DNA from: Arthrobacter sp.
Lineage (GTDB): Bacteria; Actinomycetota; Actinomycetes; Actinomycetales; Micrococcaceae
Reading direction: 5' to 3'
Assembly: GCF_031179985.1 (NCBI RefSeq)
Contig: NZ_JAPSHJ010000015.1
Location: 22,947 to 86,946 of the forward strand
DNA: 64,000 nt
Part shown: in pieces, positions 7,949-16,829 of the stretch
Numbering within the stretch: the first letter of the stretch is position 1
How the letters are laid out: each line of letters starts with the position of its first letter
Made by a program: the position numbers and the translations under genes
The notes under the pieces: generated by a model
Told to the model about the DNA's origin: nothing
The model's input: the letters and a program-made list of their open reading frames with translations, nothing else
Database searches by the model: none

Positions 7949-10386
7949 TCCTGCAGGTCGCTGATCCCGGTGATGTAGGCAACGGTGGCCGGTCCAGGGC
8001 TTCTGTCAAGCGAATAAGCGTAGTCGACATACGAGCCTCCGGGATTGGCCCCCCAGCCGCGAACAGATCCGTCATTCAACAGTGCAAACGTACTTACGCC
8101 CGCGGTGCTCTTCACTTCCTTCACGTCGGTCAGCTCCAACACCGGCGTGGGCACTGCGACGTCTGTCTCGTCCCCGCCCGTTCCAAGCAGGATCCCGGCG
8201 TGGTAGCCCCAGGCCCGGACGGTTCCGTCATTCAGGACCACGAAGGAGTTGTTCCTGTTGCAGGTAATGTCCTTAGCGTTTTTGACACCGATAGGCTCAA
8301 CCGGCAGCATGCTTTCGGTCGTCGTACCATCACCAAGCCTCCCGGTCCCGTTCCAGCCCCAGGTTCGGACCGTTCCATCGCCCATCAGCGCGCAGCGGCC
8401 ATCTGAGATTTTCCGTGCCCCGAAAAGTTCCGGGATTTCTGCCGGGGAAGAGCTGCCTTGGGACGACCCGTTGCCAAGAGGCCTGCCGCCCCAACCCATT
8501 ACCCTTCCGTCCGTAAGAAACGCGTAGGCATTGCCGCCTTCAGTGGAGATCTCCTGAACGCCCGTCAGACCTGGAATTTCCATGGGGGTGGGATGGGGGT
8601 AGTACCCTGAGCCCAGCCTTACGCCCCAGGCCTTGACCGTGCCGTCGTTCATCAGGGCATGGACACTGGAGCCACCGACTGCAATCGACTGAACACCGGC
8701 CAGCCCAGGAACCTCGGCGGGTATGGACCTCGTGGTTGGGGAGTCAGGGCCTGTGCTGGTGCCATCGCCAAGCTGTCCATACTGGTTTTGACCCCACGCC
8801 CACACGGTTCCGTCGTTTCGCACCGCATAGGCGTTGGCCACATCGATTGCAACCTGTTTCACGTTTGTGAGCCCCTTTGCCTGGACCGGCAGGCTGCTGT
8901 GGGTGACGGTTCCGTTGCCGAGCACACCGGTTGTGTTGTAGCCCCAGCCCCATACGGTCCCATCCTTGAGTCTCGCCAACTTTGTGCCGGTTCCGGTGAC
9001 GGAAGCAACACCGGCAAGTCCCTTGACCTTTGTTGGGTAGTCATGGGCGGTGGTAGTTCCGTTGCCAAGCTCGCCGTAAGTATTCCGTCCCCAGGCATAG
9101 ACCGCATCGATTGGCGTGCCCGCCACAAAGTAGCCGGCTGAGTCCGCGATGAGGTGCACCGGAAAGTGGGAGTTGTTCGTCAGTAAGATGGTGCCGTCGC
9201 TCCCCACGAGGGTGTTGACGAGGTTGGGTACGGTCTGGCCCCGTACGAAGTTCAGGTTTGACGTAGCTGGGGCGGTCGTCCCACCGGGGTAGACGGTAAT
9301 ATTCCCGGCAGATTCGGGGCTGGTGACAGTGACATTGAGTGCCATGGCTGCAACGCCGACGGCCGGTATTCCACCCCGGCCGGTGACCTTCACACGAATG
9401 GTTCGATGTGCCTCAACGGTGGAATTGTAGCGAGTATCCAATTGCCGGAATGGCGTGCGGGCAGCGAAGGCCCCTGCTTCCGCGGCGGTACCGGCGAGGT
9501 AATACCCTGCGGTGTCTGCCAGAAGGTGGACCGTTGAGTTCGAGTTGTTCGTCAGAGCAATAGTCCCGTCTGCTCCGACAGGACTCTGGACGAAGTTGGG
9601 TACCGTCTGGCCCGCCACGAAGTTGAGGTTGGAAGTTCCCGGCTGGGACGTACCGCCCGCATAGACAGTGATGTTTCCGGCCGTTCCCGGGTTGGTAACC
9701 GTGACGTTTACGGCCACTGCCAACACACCCGAGACAGGGATCCCCCCACGGCCGGTGACTTTGACCCGCATCGTTGCCCAGGGTGCAATCGCATTGTTGT
9801 AGCGCGTGTCCAGTTGCCTGAAAGGAGTCTGCGAGGAGAATGCTCCGGGATTCGTGACGGAACCGCCCAGGTAATAGCCTGAACTGTCCGCGATGAGATC
9901 CACGTTGGAGTTGGAATTGTTGGTAAGGGCGACGGTGCCGTCCGAGCCAATGGGAGAGATGACGAAGTTAGGGACCGTCTGGCCTGTGTTGAAGTTGAGG
10001 TTCGACGTACCTGGCTGTGCGGTGCCGCCGGCGTACACCGTGATGTTGCCCGCTTGCCCCGTGTTGGTGACCGTGACGTTCACTGCAACGGCAGACACCC
10101 CGGAGGCAGGAATTCCGCCCTGGCCCGTCACCTTGACCCGGATGGTCCCCCAGGCCGGAACAGGACGGCTGAATCCACCGCGCCCAGTACGCGTGTCCAA
10201 CTGCCGATAAGGCGTCAGCGAGACAAAGGCCCCTGGTATAGCAGGATCAGGCCTGCCCCCAAGAACAGCAATATTGTCTGAGTCACTGCCATCGGCGTTC
10301 GCTGCCCCGGGCACTGCAATGGAGGTGCCGAGCAGAGCCAGAATAACGGCCACCCAAAGAACAAGCCTGAAAACGAATGCACGCAC
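7945..10386 (-). CDS. Secreted RCC1-repeat beta-propeller protein with triplicated N-terminal module
   Basis: An 813-residue exported protein. The GTG start at 10386 follows GGGGGGA. Residues 1-31 form a Sec signal peptide (hydrophobic core then PGAANA). Residues about 52-415 contain three homologous units of about 120 residues, each opening with TP[YF]RQLDTR and containing GQGGIP/GRGGIP, NVTVT, GNITVY, TSNLNF, GQTVPN and ADS/ADT-GYY motifs. Residues about 425-813 are eight RCC1-type repeats (WGxNxxGxLGxGT plus VxxLxDGTVxxWG), expected to fold as a beta-propeller. No sortase motif or transmembrane tail is present. A surface binding or adhesion role is inferred, not shown. It is convergent with the methyltransferase. 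Confidence 0.8.
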   Translation of the reverse strand: MRAFVFRLVLWVAVILALLGTSIAVPGAANADGSDSDNIAVLGGRPDPAIPGAFVSLTPYRQLDTRTGRGGFSRPVPAWGTIRVKVTGQGGIPASGVSAVAVNVTVTNTGQAGNITVYAGGTAQPGTSNLNFNTGQTVPNFVISPIGSDGTVALTNNSNSNVDLIADSSGYYLGGSVTNPGAFSSQTPFRQLDTRYNNAIAPWATMRVKVTGRGGIPVSGVLAVAVNVTVTNPGTAGNITVYAGGTSQPGTSNLNFVAGQTVPNFVQSPVGADGTIALTNNSNSTVHLLADTAGYYLAGTAAEAGAFAARTPFRQLDTRYNSTVEAHRTIRVKVTGRGGIPAVGVAAMALNVTVTSPESAGNITVYPGGTTAPATSNLNFVRGQTVPNLVNTLVGSDGTILLTNNSHFPVHLIADSAGYFVAGTPIDAVYAWGRNTYGELGNGTTTAHDYPTKVKGLAGVASVTGTGTKLARLKDGTVWGWGYNTTGVLGNGTVTHSSLPVQAKGLTNVKQVAIDVANAYAVRNDGTVWAWGQNQYGQLGDGTSTGPDSPTTRSIPAEVPGLAGVQSIAVGGSSVHALMNDGTVKAWGVRLGSGYYPHPTPMEIPGLTGVQEISTEGGNAYAFLTDGRVMGWGGRPLGNGSSQGSSSPAEIPELFGARKISDGRCALMGDGTVRTWGWNGTGRLGDGTTTESMLPVEPIGVKNAKDITCNRNNSFVVLNDGTVRAWGYHAGILLGTGGDETDVAVPTPVLELTDVKEVKSTAGVSTFALLNDGSVRGWGANPGGSYVDYAYSLDRSPGPATVAYITGISDLQD

Positions 10387-10509
10387 GAAGGTCCCCCCGC
10401 CAAGCGACCGCGGAGTGCCGTCGTTATCGCAGAGTATAGCCTGTGAGCGCCAACAATTCCCCCGCTCTGTGTGAGATACAGAGTAAAGCCTGGTTTGATC
10501 AGGCGGGAG

Positions 10510-11073
10510 CTATGCGGGCTGTTCCTCGACCTTTACAGCGGAGATCTCGAATTCCAAGGTGATTTTGTCTGAGATCAGGACTCCGCCGGAGTCCAGCGCA
10601 GCGTTCCAGGTGAGGCCGAAGTCCTGCCTGTCAATCCGGCGCGACCCTTCAAATCCCGCGCGGAGGTTGCCCATGGGGTCGCGTTCGACTCCCATGAAGT
10701 CCAACGGGATTGCGATGTCCTTGGTCACGCCGCGGATGGTGACGTCACCGCCCACAATAAAGTGGCCGTCGTCGACCTGGTCCACGCGGTTGCTTGAGAA
10801 CGTGATCTCTGGAAACTGCGGTGCATCAAAGAATTCGTTTGTGCGCAGGTGTTGGTCCCGGTCCGCGTTGCGTGTATCGATGCTGCCCACCTGGATGGTC
10901 ATGCGTGCGGAGGAACGCTCGGGGTTTTCGCCGTCGACATCGATGACGCCCTCAAAGTCATTGAACGCCCCGCGGACCTTCGTGACCATTGCGTGGCGGG
11001 TGGAAAACCCGATGCGGGTGTGGGTGGGGTCAAAGCGCCACGTGCCCGAAAAGTTCGATGAGATTTCAGCCAT
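10510..11073 (-). CDS. YceI-family lipid-binding protein
   Basis: A 187-residue protein spanning a complete YceI lipocalin-like domain: GTWRFDPTHTRIGFSTRHAMVTKVRGAF at the N-terminus, then TNEFFDAPQFPEITF, GDVTIRGVTKDIAIPLDF and a closing FGLTWNAALDSGGVLISDKITLEFEI. The family binds isoprenoid-like lipids in a beta-barrel. No signal peptide is seen, so it is probably cytoplasmic. AGGAGG about 8 nt upstream sets the ATG at 11073. It is divergent from cysE. Confidence 0.88.
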   Translation of the reverse strand: MAEISSNFSGTWRFDPTHTRIGFSTRHAMVTKVRGAFNDFEGVIDVDGENPERSSARMTIQVGSIDTRNADRDQHLRTNEFFDAPQFPEITFSSNRVDQVDDGHFIVGGDVTIRGVTKDIAIPLDFMGVERDPMGNLRAGFEGSRRIDRQDFGLTWNAALDSGGVLISDKITLEFEISAVKVEEQPA

Positions 11074-11312
11074 TGGAATGCCTCCTGTGCAGGCGTGCCG
11101 GCACAGGGACTGTGCTGCGGAAAGGTGTAGCAACAGTAACAGACCGCCACCCTCTCATCTGTTGGGGCGACGGCACAGCCGCTAAACGTTACGCCCCGAA
11201 GTCCCTGCCCGAAGCCTGGCAGCTGCACACCTCTGAGGCCCGGAAATATCGTGCGGCCCGGACGGGTTGGAGCGTTTGAGTGCACCACCGCCTCAACAGG
11301 GAATCGAGACAC

Positions 11313-11888
11313 ATGAAGCTGTTTTCACTGCTCAGGGAGGACCTGCTGGCAGCACGGTCCCAGGATCCCGCTGCGACGAGCGCGGTTGAAGTAGGCCTGC
11401 TCTACTCAGGGGTGCATGCCTTGTGGATGTACCGGCTGACGCACATCCTCTGGCAAAGGCCCAGGACAAGGGGTGTTGCCCGCCTGCTTTCCCAGGCTAC
11501 TCGGGCCTTGACGGGCATAGGGATACATCCGGGCGCTTCAGTTGGGCGACGTCTCTTCATCGACCACGGCACTGGAGTCGTGATTGGTGAAACAGCCGTT
11601 ATCGGCGACGACGTCCTCATCTACCAGGGTGTAACTCTCGGCGGGAAAGCTCTGGACCAGCAGAAGCGCCATCCGACTATTGGCGACAGGGTCATGCTGG
11701 GTTCTGGTGCAAAGGTGCTCGGCCCGGTGACGATCGGAAGCGATTCGGCGATCGGCGCAAATGCTGTTGTTGTTACCGATATCCCCGGGGGTGCGATCGC
11801 CGTGGGCATACCGGCTCACTGGCGGTTTCGTGATGCAAATGAAGTTGTCCCCCGGGATGTCTTCATTGATCCGGTACTCCTGACCTGA
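11313..11888 (+). CDS. cysE: Serine O-acetyltransferase
   Basis: A 191-residue short-form serine acetyltransferase that makes O-acetylserine for cysteine synthesis. After an alpha-helical N-terminus come left-handed beta-helix hexapeptide repeats: GIHPGASVGRRLFIDHGTGVVIGETAVIGDDVLIYQGVTLGG, with the catalytic DHGTG and GETA motifs, then GDRVMLGSGAKVLGPVTIGSDSAIGANAVVVTDIP. The ATG at 11313 has AGGGA about 10 nt upstream; an in-frame GTG at 11280 has none. No cysK lies beside it here. Confidence 0.9.
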   Translation: MKLFSLLREDLLAARSQDPAATSAVEVGLLYSGVHALWMYRLTHILWQRPRTRGVARLLSQATRALTGIGIHPGASVGRRLFIDHGTGVVIGETAVIGDDVLIYQGVTLGGKALDQQKRHPTIGDRVMLGSGAKVLGPVTIGSDSAIGANAVVVTDIPGGAIAVGIPAHWRFRDANEVVPRDVFIDPVLLT

Positions 11889-11958
11889 TTCGTCACCACT
11901 TCGGCCGATCCATTCCATCACCTCCCGATGGGATGGATTAATGGTGCACAATGAACGC

Positions 11959-12663
11959 ATGTGCGGCCGATACGTGATGTCCCGAGCCACCGGCGATCTC
12001 CTCGCCTACTTTGATGCCCAGGAGACCGAAGGGCGCCCAGCACCTCCCAGCTGGAATGTGGCGCCGACCAATGACGTCCCCATCATCACTGAAAAACCAG
12101 CGGAGGAAGCCCCGAAGCGCCGTCTCCTTATTGCCAAGTGGGGACTGGTGCCGTCCTGGGCCAAGGACACGAAGATCGGCTCCAAGCTCATCAATGCCCG
12201 GAGCGAAACCATCCTGGATAAACCTGCGTTCAGGAAGGCTGCCATCAAGCGCAGGGCACTGATTCCCGCCGAGGGGTATTACGAGTGGGAGAAGACAGAG
12301 GATGGGAAGAAAATCCCCAACTACCTCTACTCGCAGGACGATGAACTCCTGGCCTTCGCGGGACTCTACGAGTTCTGGCCGGATCCGTCCTTGCCCGAGG
12401 ACGACCCAAACAGATGGCTGCTCACGTTCACGGTGCTGACCACCACTGCTCAAGATTCCCTTGGCCACGTCCACGATAGATCGCCCGTTATCGTTCCACG
12501 GGAGATGTTCGCCGACTGGCTGAACCCGGAACTGAGTGACAAGGAAGAGGTGCAGCAATTGTTGGATTCCATGCCGGAGCCGATCCTCACACCGCGGATT
12601 GTGAGCGACCGGGTGAACAGCGTTCGCAACAACGGCCCGGAGCTCATCGAGCCTGCCGAATGA
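11959..12663 (+). CDS. SRAP-family abasic-site shielding protein (YedK/HMCES type)
   Basis: A 234-residue protein. The family exposes Cys2 after Met removal and cross-links it to abasic sites in single-stranded DNA, so the start must be the ATG at 11959 (MCGRYVMS) and not the upstream in-frame ATG at 11941. Other conserved active-site pieces are visible: NARSET, GYYEWEK and the histidine in VHDRSPVIVP. No ribosome binding site precedes the start; CACAAT lies 6 nt upstream and could be a weak leaderless -10 box. Confidence 0.88.
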   Translation: MCGRYVMSRATGDLLAYFDAQETEGRPAPPSWNVAPTNDVPIITEKPAEEAPKRRLLIAKWGLVPSWAKDTKIGSKLINARSETILDKPAFRKAAIKRRALIPAEGYYEWEKTEDGKKIPNYLYSQDDELLAFAGLYEFWPDPSLPEDDPNRWLLTFTVLTTTAQDSLGHVHDRSPVIVPREMFADWLNPELSDKEEVQQLLDSMPEPILTPRIVSDRVNSVRNNGPELIEPAE

Positions 12664-12715
12664 GACGCTTTCTCCGCTGAACGGACCGCTGGTCCTGGCA
12701 CCCAAACGGCCGGCC

Positions 12716-12913
12716 TTACGGCGACGGCTGCGGGACCTCACAATTGATCTGAGGGTTAGCGCCGACATAATTCAGTGGACCAGCGACGATAGTCACCGCA
12801 ATGGTTCCTGCCTCAGCGCACGTAGCAGGTGAGCCGGCGAAATATCCTCGCTGTGCACACGCCGCCACGCCGATTGCCAGCCAGAGTACGAGCAAGATCC
12901 CGACAATACGCAT
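12716..12913 (-). CDS. Small membrane-anchored hypothetical protein
   Basis: 65 residues: an N-terminal hydrophobic helix (RIVGILLVLWLAIGVAACAQRGYF) then a short outward domain with Cys residues and a GPLNYVGANPQINCEVPQP tail. GGAGGA upstream sets the ATG at 12913. Function is unknown. The LAIGVAAC stretch resembles a lipobox only weakly. It converges on the SRAP gene. Confidence 0.65.
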   Translation of the reverse strand: MRIVGILLVLWLAIGVAACAQRGYFAGSPATCAEAGTIAVTIVAGPLNYVGANPQINCEVPQPSP

Positions 12914-13047
12914 GTTGTCCTCCAATGCCGGACGGTACCTCACTTCGAATTATCCTCCCGAATGGAGAAAAGCCCTAGGCATATGCCGAAAACCGGCGCT
13001 ACTGGCGGGATCGGCCAGCCCTTACCTCCGCGGCTCTGGAATGAACC

Positions 13048-13053
13048 TATGAT
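13048..13053 (+). promoter_or_regulatory. -10 box of a leaderless promoter for the coiled-coil protein
   Basis: TATGAT, close to the TATAAT consensus, is followed by GCTCGC (6 nt) and the ATG at 13060. No Shine-Dalgarno is present. Confidence 0.6.
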
Positions 13054-13059
13054 GCTCGC

Positions 13060-14103
13060 ATGGGAGAGAAGCAGCTGACGGACCAGCGGCTGGCCGAGAT
13101 GGCCCAAGAACTCTATGGGCTGCCTCTGGAGGAGTTTGTGGCTGCACGCACTGCGGCCGCCAAATCTGCAGACCGGGAGATGGCGACGATTATTCGCCGC
13201 CTTCCGAAACCTTCCGCAGCGGCCTGGGCTGTGAATATGTTCGCGCGGTATGATCCGGATTCTGTCCGCCAGCTCAGCGAATTGGGCCAGTCCATGCGTG
13301 CTGCCCAGGACAGTCTTGATGCGGTGGCCATGCGGGAGCTAGGCCAGGAGCGCCGGCGCCTTCTATCCGAGGTCATGAACACTGTCCGTACCGCAGCCGA
13401 ACAGCGCGGAAGGAAAATAAGTGACGCCGTGGCCACGGAAGTTGAGGAGACTCTGCGGGCAGCCACTGCTGACAGCGGTGCCGCCGCTGCCGTTCGAAGC
13501 GGCCAATTGCTGAAGGTGCTGTCATCCGACGGCGTCGACCAGGTGGACCTCGACGGCGCCGTCGCCGTTCCCCAGGTGCTGACCGATACGCTGCAAAATG
13601 AGACGCGGAATGATGGCAAGGATCGACGCCGGCCCACACCCGCGGCGACAACCGATGCCGGCCAACGATCGGAAAAGCGAGGCACCAAGAATCGCGCTCA
13701 GGAAAGCGCTGAGCGAAAAAAGAAGCAGGCGGATGGACGAGCGGACAAGCCTCGCCTCCAGGCAGTCCAGCCGATGCGTCGGCCCGCCTTGCCTTCCGCC
13801 CTTGAGAAAGCCCTCGCTTCCCTTGCCGAGGCCGAAGCTGTGACACGCTCTGCCGCTGAGGACGCCGCAGCAGCTGAAAGCCGCTTGGAGGAGGTGGAGG
13901 CGGACCTGGGCCGGCTCGCCGAGCGATCACGGAGGCTCAGGGAAGAACTAAAAAATCTCGACCGCGAGCTGGATAGGGTCCGCAGGGAGCGTGAAACGGC
14001 AGCCATCGAAGCCCAGCAGACCAGCCGGGCGGCGGACAAGGGACGGCGAACGGAGGAGTTGGCCCGCCAGCGCGTACTGCGTCTTCGCGACACGCAGAAC
14101 TGA
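13060..14103 (+). CDS. Hypothetical coiled-coil protein
   Basis: 347 residues with no recognised catalytic domain. The N-terminal third (LYGLPLEEFVAARTAAAKSADREMATIIRRLPKPSAAAWAVNMFARYDP) is a compact helical region. The middle (about 185-245) is lysine/arginine-rich low complexity. Residues about 246-345 form a long charged coiled coil (LASLAEAEAVTRSAAEDAAAAESRLEEVEADLGRL and onward). A structural or DNA-associated role is possible but unsupported. The start is set by a leaderless -10 box. Confidence 0.75.
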   Translation: MGEKQLTDQRLAEMAQELYGLPLEEFVAARTAAAKSADREMATIIRRLPKPSAAAWAVNMFARYDPDSVRQLSELGQSMRAAQDSLDAVAMRELGQERRRLLSEVMNTVRTAAEQRGRKISDAVATEVEETLRAATADSGAAAAVRSGQLLKVLSSDGVDQVDLDGAVAVPQVLTDTLQNETRNDGKDRRRPTPAATTDAGQRSEKRGTKNRAQESAERKKKQADGRADKPRLQAVQPMRRPALPSALEKALASLAEAEAVTRSAAEDAAAAESRLEEVEADLGRLAERSRRLREELKNLDRELDRVRRERETAAIEAQQTSRAADKGRRTEELARQRVLRLRDTQN

Positions 14104-14142
14104 AATCTCTAAATTGTCGGGGCCCCGCTTCACACTGGATTC

Positions 14143-14394
14143 ATGAACAGGGAACAGATCAACAGCACTGAAGTCAACGGGGCGGAACCGCTGGCTGCCG
14201 CAAACGCTGGCCATGCCACGGGCGGGCAGGAGTTCCATGTCACGTTCTACAATTCCCGGCACGGACGCGTCAGCACTGAAATTTTCGACGACGCCGCCAG
14301 CGCCGAGCGCTTTGCGGACCGGATGATTTGCGACGAGGACGATTGGGCAATTGTCGATCCAGTGCCGCTGCAGCAGAACCGGATCGCGGCGTAA
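14143..14394 (+). CDS. Small hypothetical protein
   Basis: 83 residues, acidic, with no membrane segment. The core EFHVTFYNSRHGRVSTEIFDDAASAERFADRMICDEDDWAIVDPVP looks like a small alpha/beta fold. No family is recognised. The ATG at 14143 has no Shine-Dalgarno; CACACT lies 6 nt upstream. It follows the coiled-coil gene by 39 nt. Confidence 0.6.
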   Translation: MNREQINSTEVNGAEPLAAANAGHATGGQEFHVTFYNSRHGRVSTEIFDDAASAERFADRMICDEDDWAIVDPVPLQQNRIAA

Positions 14395-14430
14395 AAGAAA
14401 GGCTTATGCCATCCTGAACATCGCGGCATG

Positions 14431-14460
14431 AAAAAGTCCCGTGCACGCAGGCACGGGACT
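14431..14460 (-). terminator. Terminator of the aldo/keto reductase gene
   Basis: A perfect 10-bp stem AGTCCCGTGC/GCACGGGACT (14435-14444/14451-14460). Read on the minus strand it is followed by TTTTT, so it terminates transcripts coming from the aldo/keto reductase. Confidence 0.75.
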
Positions 14461-14509
14461 CTCTCAGTCAGATGAACTCAGATCCCTGCAAGACCCAGGT
14501 CACTAAGGT

Positions 14510-15355
14510 CTAGGCGAAGTCGGAAACTGCCGGATCCGGGCCGATCCGTCCGCTGCCTTCAGCCGTCCGGTCCAAGGCGCTGATGGCCTGGATGTCTTCA
14601 GCATCAAGGGTCACATCCAGGGCAGCATAATTCTCCTGGATCCGGGATTCGGTGACGGACTTGGGAATGACAACGTTCCCAAGTGCCAGATGCCAGGCGA
14701 TGACAACCTGAGCGGGGCTGGCATTGTGCTTGTCGGCAATCGCGGTGATCACCGGGTGGTCCAGCAGCTCCCCGCCCTGGCCCAGAGGAGACCATGCCTG
14801 GGTCAGGATGCCCAGGGACTTATTAAAGGCGCGCAGCTCTGCCTGGTTGAAGAATGGGTGAAGCTCGATCTGATTGATTGCCGGGACAACGCCGGTTTCA
14901 TCGATCACTCGCTGCAGCCCCTCTTTGGTGAAGTTCGAGACGCCGATGGACTTAACCCGCCCGCGCTTCTGCAGTTCGATGAGCGCCTTCCACGTGTCCA
15001 CGTACTTATCCTGCTTGGGCTGCTCCCAGTGGATCAGATACAGGTCGAGGGACTCCAGGCCCAGTCGTTCAAGGGAATCCTCAAAGGCCTTCAACGTTGA
15101 TTCATAGCCCTGATCGGAGTTCCACAGCTTGGTGGTAACAAAAATATCCCCAGCCGTGAGACCGGAACGCTCAATGGCCCTGCCCACGCCAGCCTCGTTG
15201 CCGTAAATCTTCGCGGTATCAATGTGGCGGAAGCCGGCTTCAAACGCCTGGACCACTACCTTCTCAGCTACGTCGTCCTCAACCTGCCAAACCCCGTAGC
15301 CGAGCTGGGGAATGGTGTTGCCGTCATGAAAGGTCAGTACGGGTGAAGTAGTCAT
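14510..15355 (-). CDS. Aldo/keto reductase (2,5-diketo-D-gluconate reductase type)
   Basis: A 281-residue NADPH-dependent TIM-barrel reductase. The tetrad is visible: Asp in FRHIDTAKIYGNE, Tyr in IYGNE, Lys in VTTKLWN and His in LIHWEQP. Family landmarks GVSNF, QIELHPFF and the coenzyme segment IPKSVTESRI are present. It reduces aldehydes or ketones; the physiological substrate is unknown. Start MTTSPVLTF at 15355; an in-frame ATG at 15364 is an alternative. Confidence 0.88.
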   Translation of the reverse strand: MTTSPVLTFHDGNTIPQLGYGVWQVEDDVAEKVVVQAFEAGFRHIDTAKIYGNEAGVGRAIERSGLTAGDIFVTTKLWNSDQGYESTLKAFEDSLERLGLESLDLYLIHWEQPKQDKYVDTWKALIELQKRGRVKSIGVSNFTKEGLQRVIDETGVVPAINQIELHPFFNQAELRAFNKSLGILTQAWSPLGQGGELLDHPVITAIADKHNASPAQVVIAWHLALGNVVIPKSVTESRIQENYAALDVTLDAEDIQAISALDRTAEGSGRIGPDPAVSDFA

Positions 15356-15444
15356 GCGTTTCATCGTCCCAATAAGCCCGCGCCCCGGCCAGCGGACGCG
15401 CCCGGATCAGCTACCCGCGTAACCGGGAATAAGCACCCGCCGGG

Positions 15445-15912
15445 TTAAGACTCGGGATACGACTCCGGCAGGGAATCTGCCAAACGCCGCTCGGCGTCGG
15501 CAATCTGCTCGAACACTGCTTCCGCCCGCCGTCGTACGGAGGCCGCTCCGACGGGCACTGGCCCGACGGCAAGGCGCAGCATGGCGGCAGCCTCCGCGGT
15601 GGTGGCCAGCGAGTTGCCTGCCTTGGACAGTGAACGGTGCACACCCGCAAGGGCACCCGGAATATCGAGGCCGTCGCTGGGTGAGCGCCGCTGGGCCTCG
15701 ACGCAGACCAGCCGGACGCGCGGAGAGAGCGCAGCAAGTTCATTGGCAATGTCCACGAGCTCCTCGTAGAGCTGCGGGTCTTCCACGCCTTCCAGGACCT
15801 GGTGGTAGCGATCCAGGCCGCGGTGGAAGCGGTCATGGGCGCGACGCCAGAGACCCTTGCCGAGTTCAGCGTCGTCTTTCCGCCCTTGCCGCGCGGAGGT
15901 GAAAAAGCCCAA
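15445..15912 (-). CDS. Hypothetical helical protein downstream of the proteasome activator
   Basis: 155 residues, mostly alpha-helical and soluble (RRAHDRFHRGLDRYHQVLEGVEDPQLYEELVDIANELAAL, then SLSKAGNSLATTAEAAAMLRLA). No known domain is recognised. The apparent TTG start (MGFFTSARQGRKDD) lies 8 nt after the stop of bpa, with AGGG just before it, so the two genes form an operon. The association suggests, but does not show, a link to protein turnover. Confidence 0.65.
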   Translation of the reverse strand: MGFFTSARQGRKDDAELGKGLWRRAHDRFHRGLDRYHQVLEGVEDPQLYEELVDIANELAALSPRVRLVCVEAQRRSPSDGLDIPGALAGVHRSLSKAGNSLATTAEAAAMLRLAVGPVPVGAASVRRRAEAVFEQIADAERRLADSLPESYPES

Positions 15913-15920
15913 GCGAAGCC

Positions 15921-16550
15921 CTAAAGGTACTGGCCAGGACCGTGGTCCGGGTCCTCCGGCCTGCCAGGAACGGGAGCGCCCTGACCGGGACGGGCCGCGG
16001 GTGCACGTTGGGGCTGGCCATTTTCGCCTATGACGACCCCTGGGGCGATGACAGTACCCGGCGGCAGCTGCCGTAATTGCATCTGGGCCATGGAATGCTC
16101 ACGGGCAGCGTGCTGGGCGGCAATGGCGGTTTGGATCCCGTGGAAGAGCCCTTCGAGCCAGCCGACCAGCTGCGCCTGGGCAATACGAAGTTCAGCGTCC
16201 GAGGGAGTCGCATCATCGGAGAACGGAAGGTTGATCCGCTGCAGTTCCTCAACGAGTTCCGGAGCCAGCCCGTCCTCGAGTTCCTTGATGGAGCGTTCAT
16301 GGATTGCAGCGAGCCTGCCGCGGGCGGCGTCGTCCAGGGGAGCCGATTTCACTTCATCCAGAAGTTGTTTGATCATGGTGCCGATCCGCATGACCTTGGC
16401 GGGCTCATCCACCAGATCCTGGACGGCGTTCCTCGGTTTGGAATCCGGCCCGGCTGCCGTTACCTCCACGGAGGGCTGACTGCCGTCATCGATGGGTGTC
16501 CCCTCCACAGGGGTCTCTTCAGCTGACTGAGTGTCTGCGGGATCGCTCAT
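15921..16550 (-). CDS. bpa: Bacterial proteasome activator Bpa/PafE
   Basis: 209 residues. The central helical bundle matches the mycobacterial Bpa/PafE family: EPAKVMRIGTMIKQLLDEVKSAPLDDAARGRL, HERSIKELEDGLAPELVEELQRINLPF and DAELRIAQAQLVGWLEGLFHGIQTAIAAQ. The C-terminus is GQYL, the conserved tail that docks into the 20S proteasome alpha ring to open the gate. In that family the protein forms a dodecameric, ATP-independent ring that feeds unfolded proteins to the proteasome. The N-terminal 45 residues are acidic and disordered-looking. Upstream GAGTAT lies 6 nt from the ATG. Confidence 0.92.
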   Translation of the reverse strand: MSDPADTQSAEETPVEGTPIDDGSQPSVEVTAAGPDSKPRNAVQDLVDEPAKVMRIGTMIKQLLDEVKSAPLDDAARGRLAAIHERSIKELEDGLAPELVEELQRINLPFSDDATPSDAELRIAQAQLVGWLEGLFHGIQTAIAAQHAAREHSMAQMQLRQLPPGTVIAPGVVIGENGQPQRAPAARPGQGAPVPGRPEDPDHGPGQYL

Positions 16551-16590
16551 GGGTTCATACTCTCATGACCGGCGGATACGTTACGCCTGT

Positions 16591-16632
16591 CCGGTGAGGG
16601 CTGAACGGCCCGGGCCGTTCATCCTTCACCGG
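16591..16632 (-). terminator. Long palindromic terminator after cstA-ybdD
   Basis: The 20-bp perfect palindrome TGAACGGCCCGGGCCGTTCA (16602-16621) is flanked by CCGGTGA (16591-16597) and TCACCGG (16626-16632), giving one long, nearly continuous stem. It lies just past the ybdD stop on the minus strand, where a terminator is expected, although no clear U-tract follows. Confidence 0.6.
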
Positions 16633-16637
16633 TTACC

Positions 16638-16829
16638 TCAACAGCATCGTCCTTGCGGATTGTTATCCTGACGGTCGGTCCTGTCGCGCCAGAACTCCCG
16701 TTCGCTCAGTGGCGGGCCGTCATGCCCGGACGCCGCGTGGTGTTCCAGGTATTTCCGATAGGCGTCCGCGCCAACCAAGGCGCCAAGGTACTGTGCGAAG
16801 CCGCGGAACCCTGCCTTTACTCCGTTCAT
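16638..16829 (-). CDS. YbdD/YjiX-family small protein
   Basis: 63 residues matching the short YbdD/YjiX family that accompanies CstA: FAQYLGALVGADAYRKYLEHHAASGHDGPPLSEREFWRDRTDRQ. Its ATG overlaps the cstA stop by the ATGA pattern, so it is translationally coupled. In enterobacteria such proteins act with CstA-type pyruvate/peptide transporters. Confidence 0.85.
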   Translation of the reverse strand: MNGVKAGFRGFAQYLGALVGADAYRKYLEHHAASGHDGPPLSEREFWRDRTDRQDNNPQGRCC

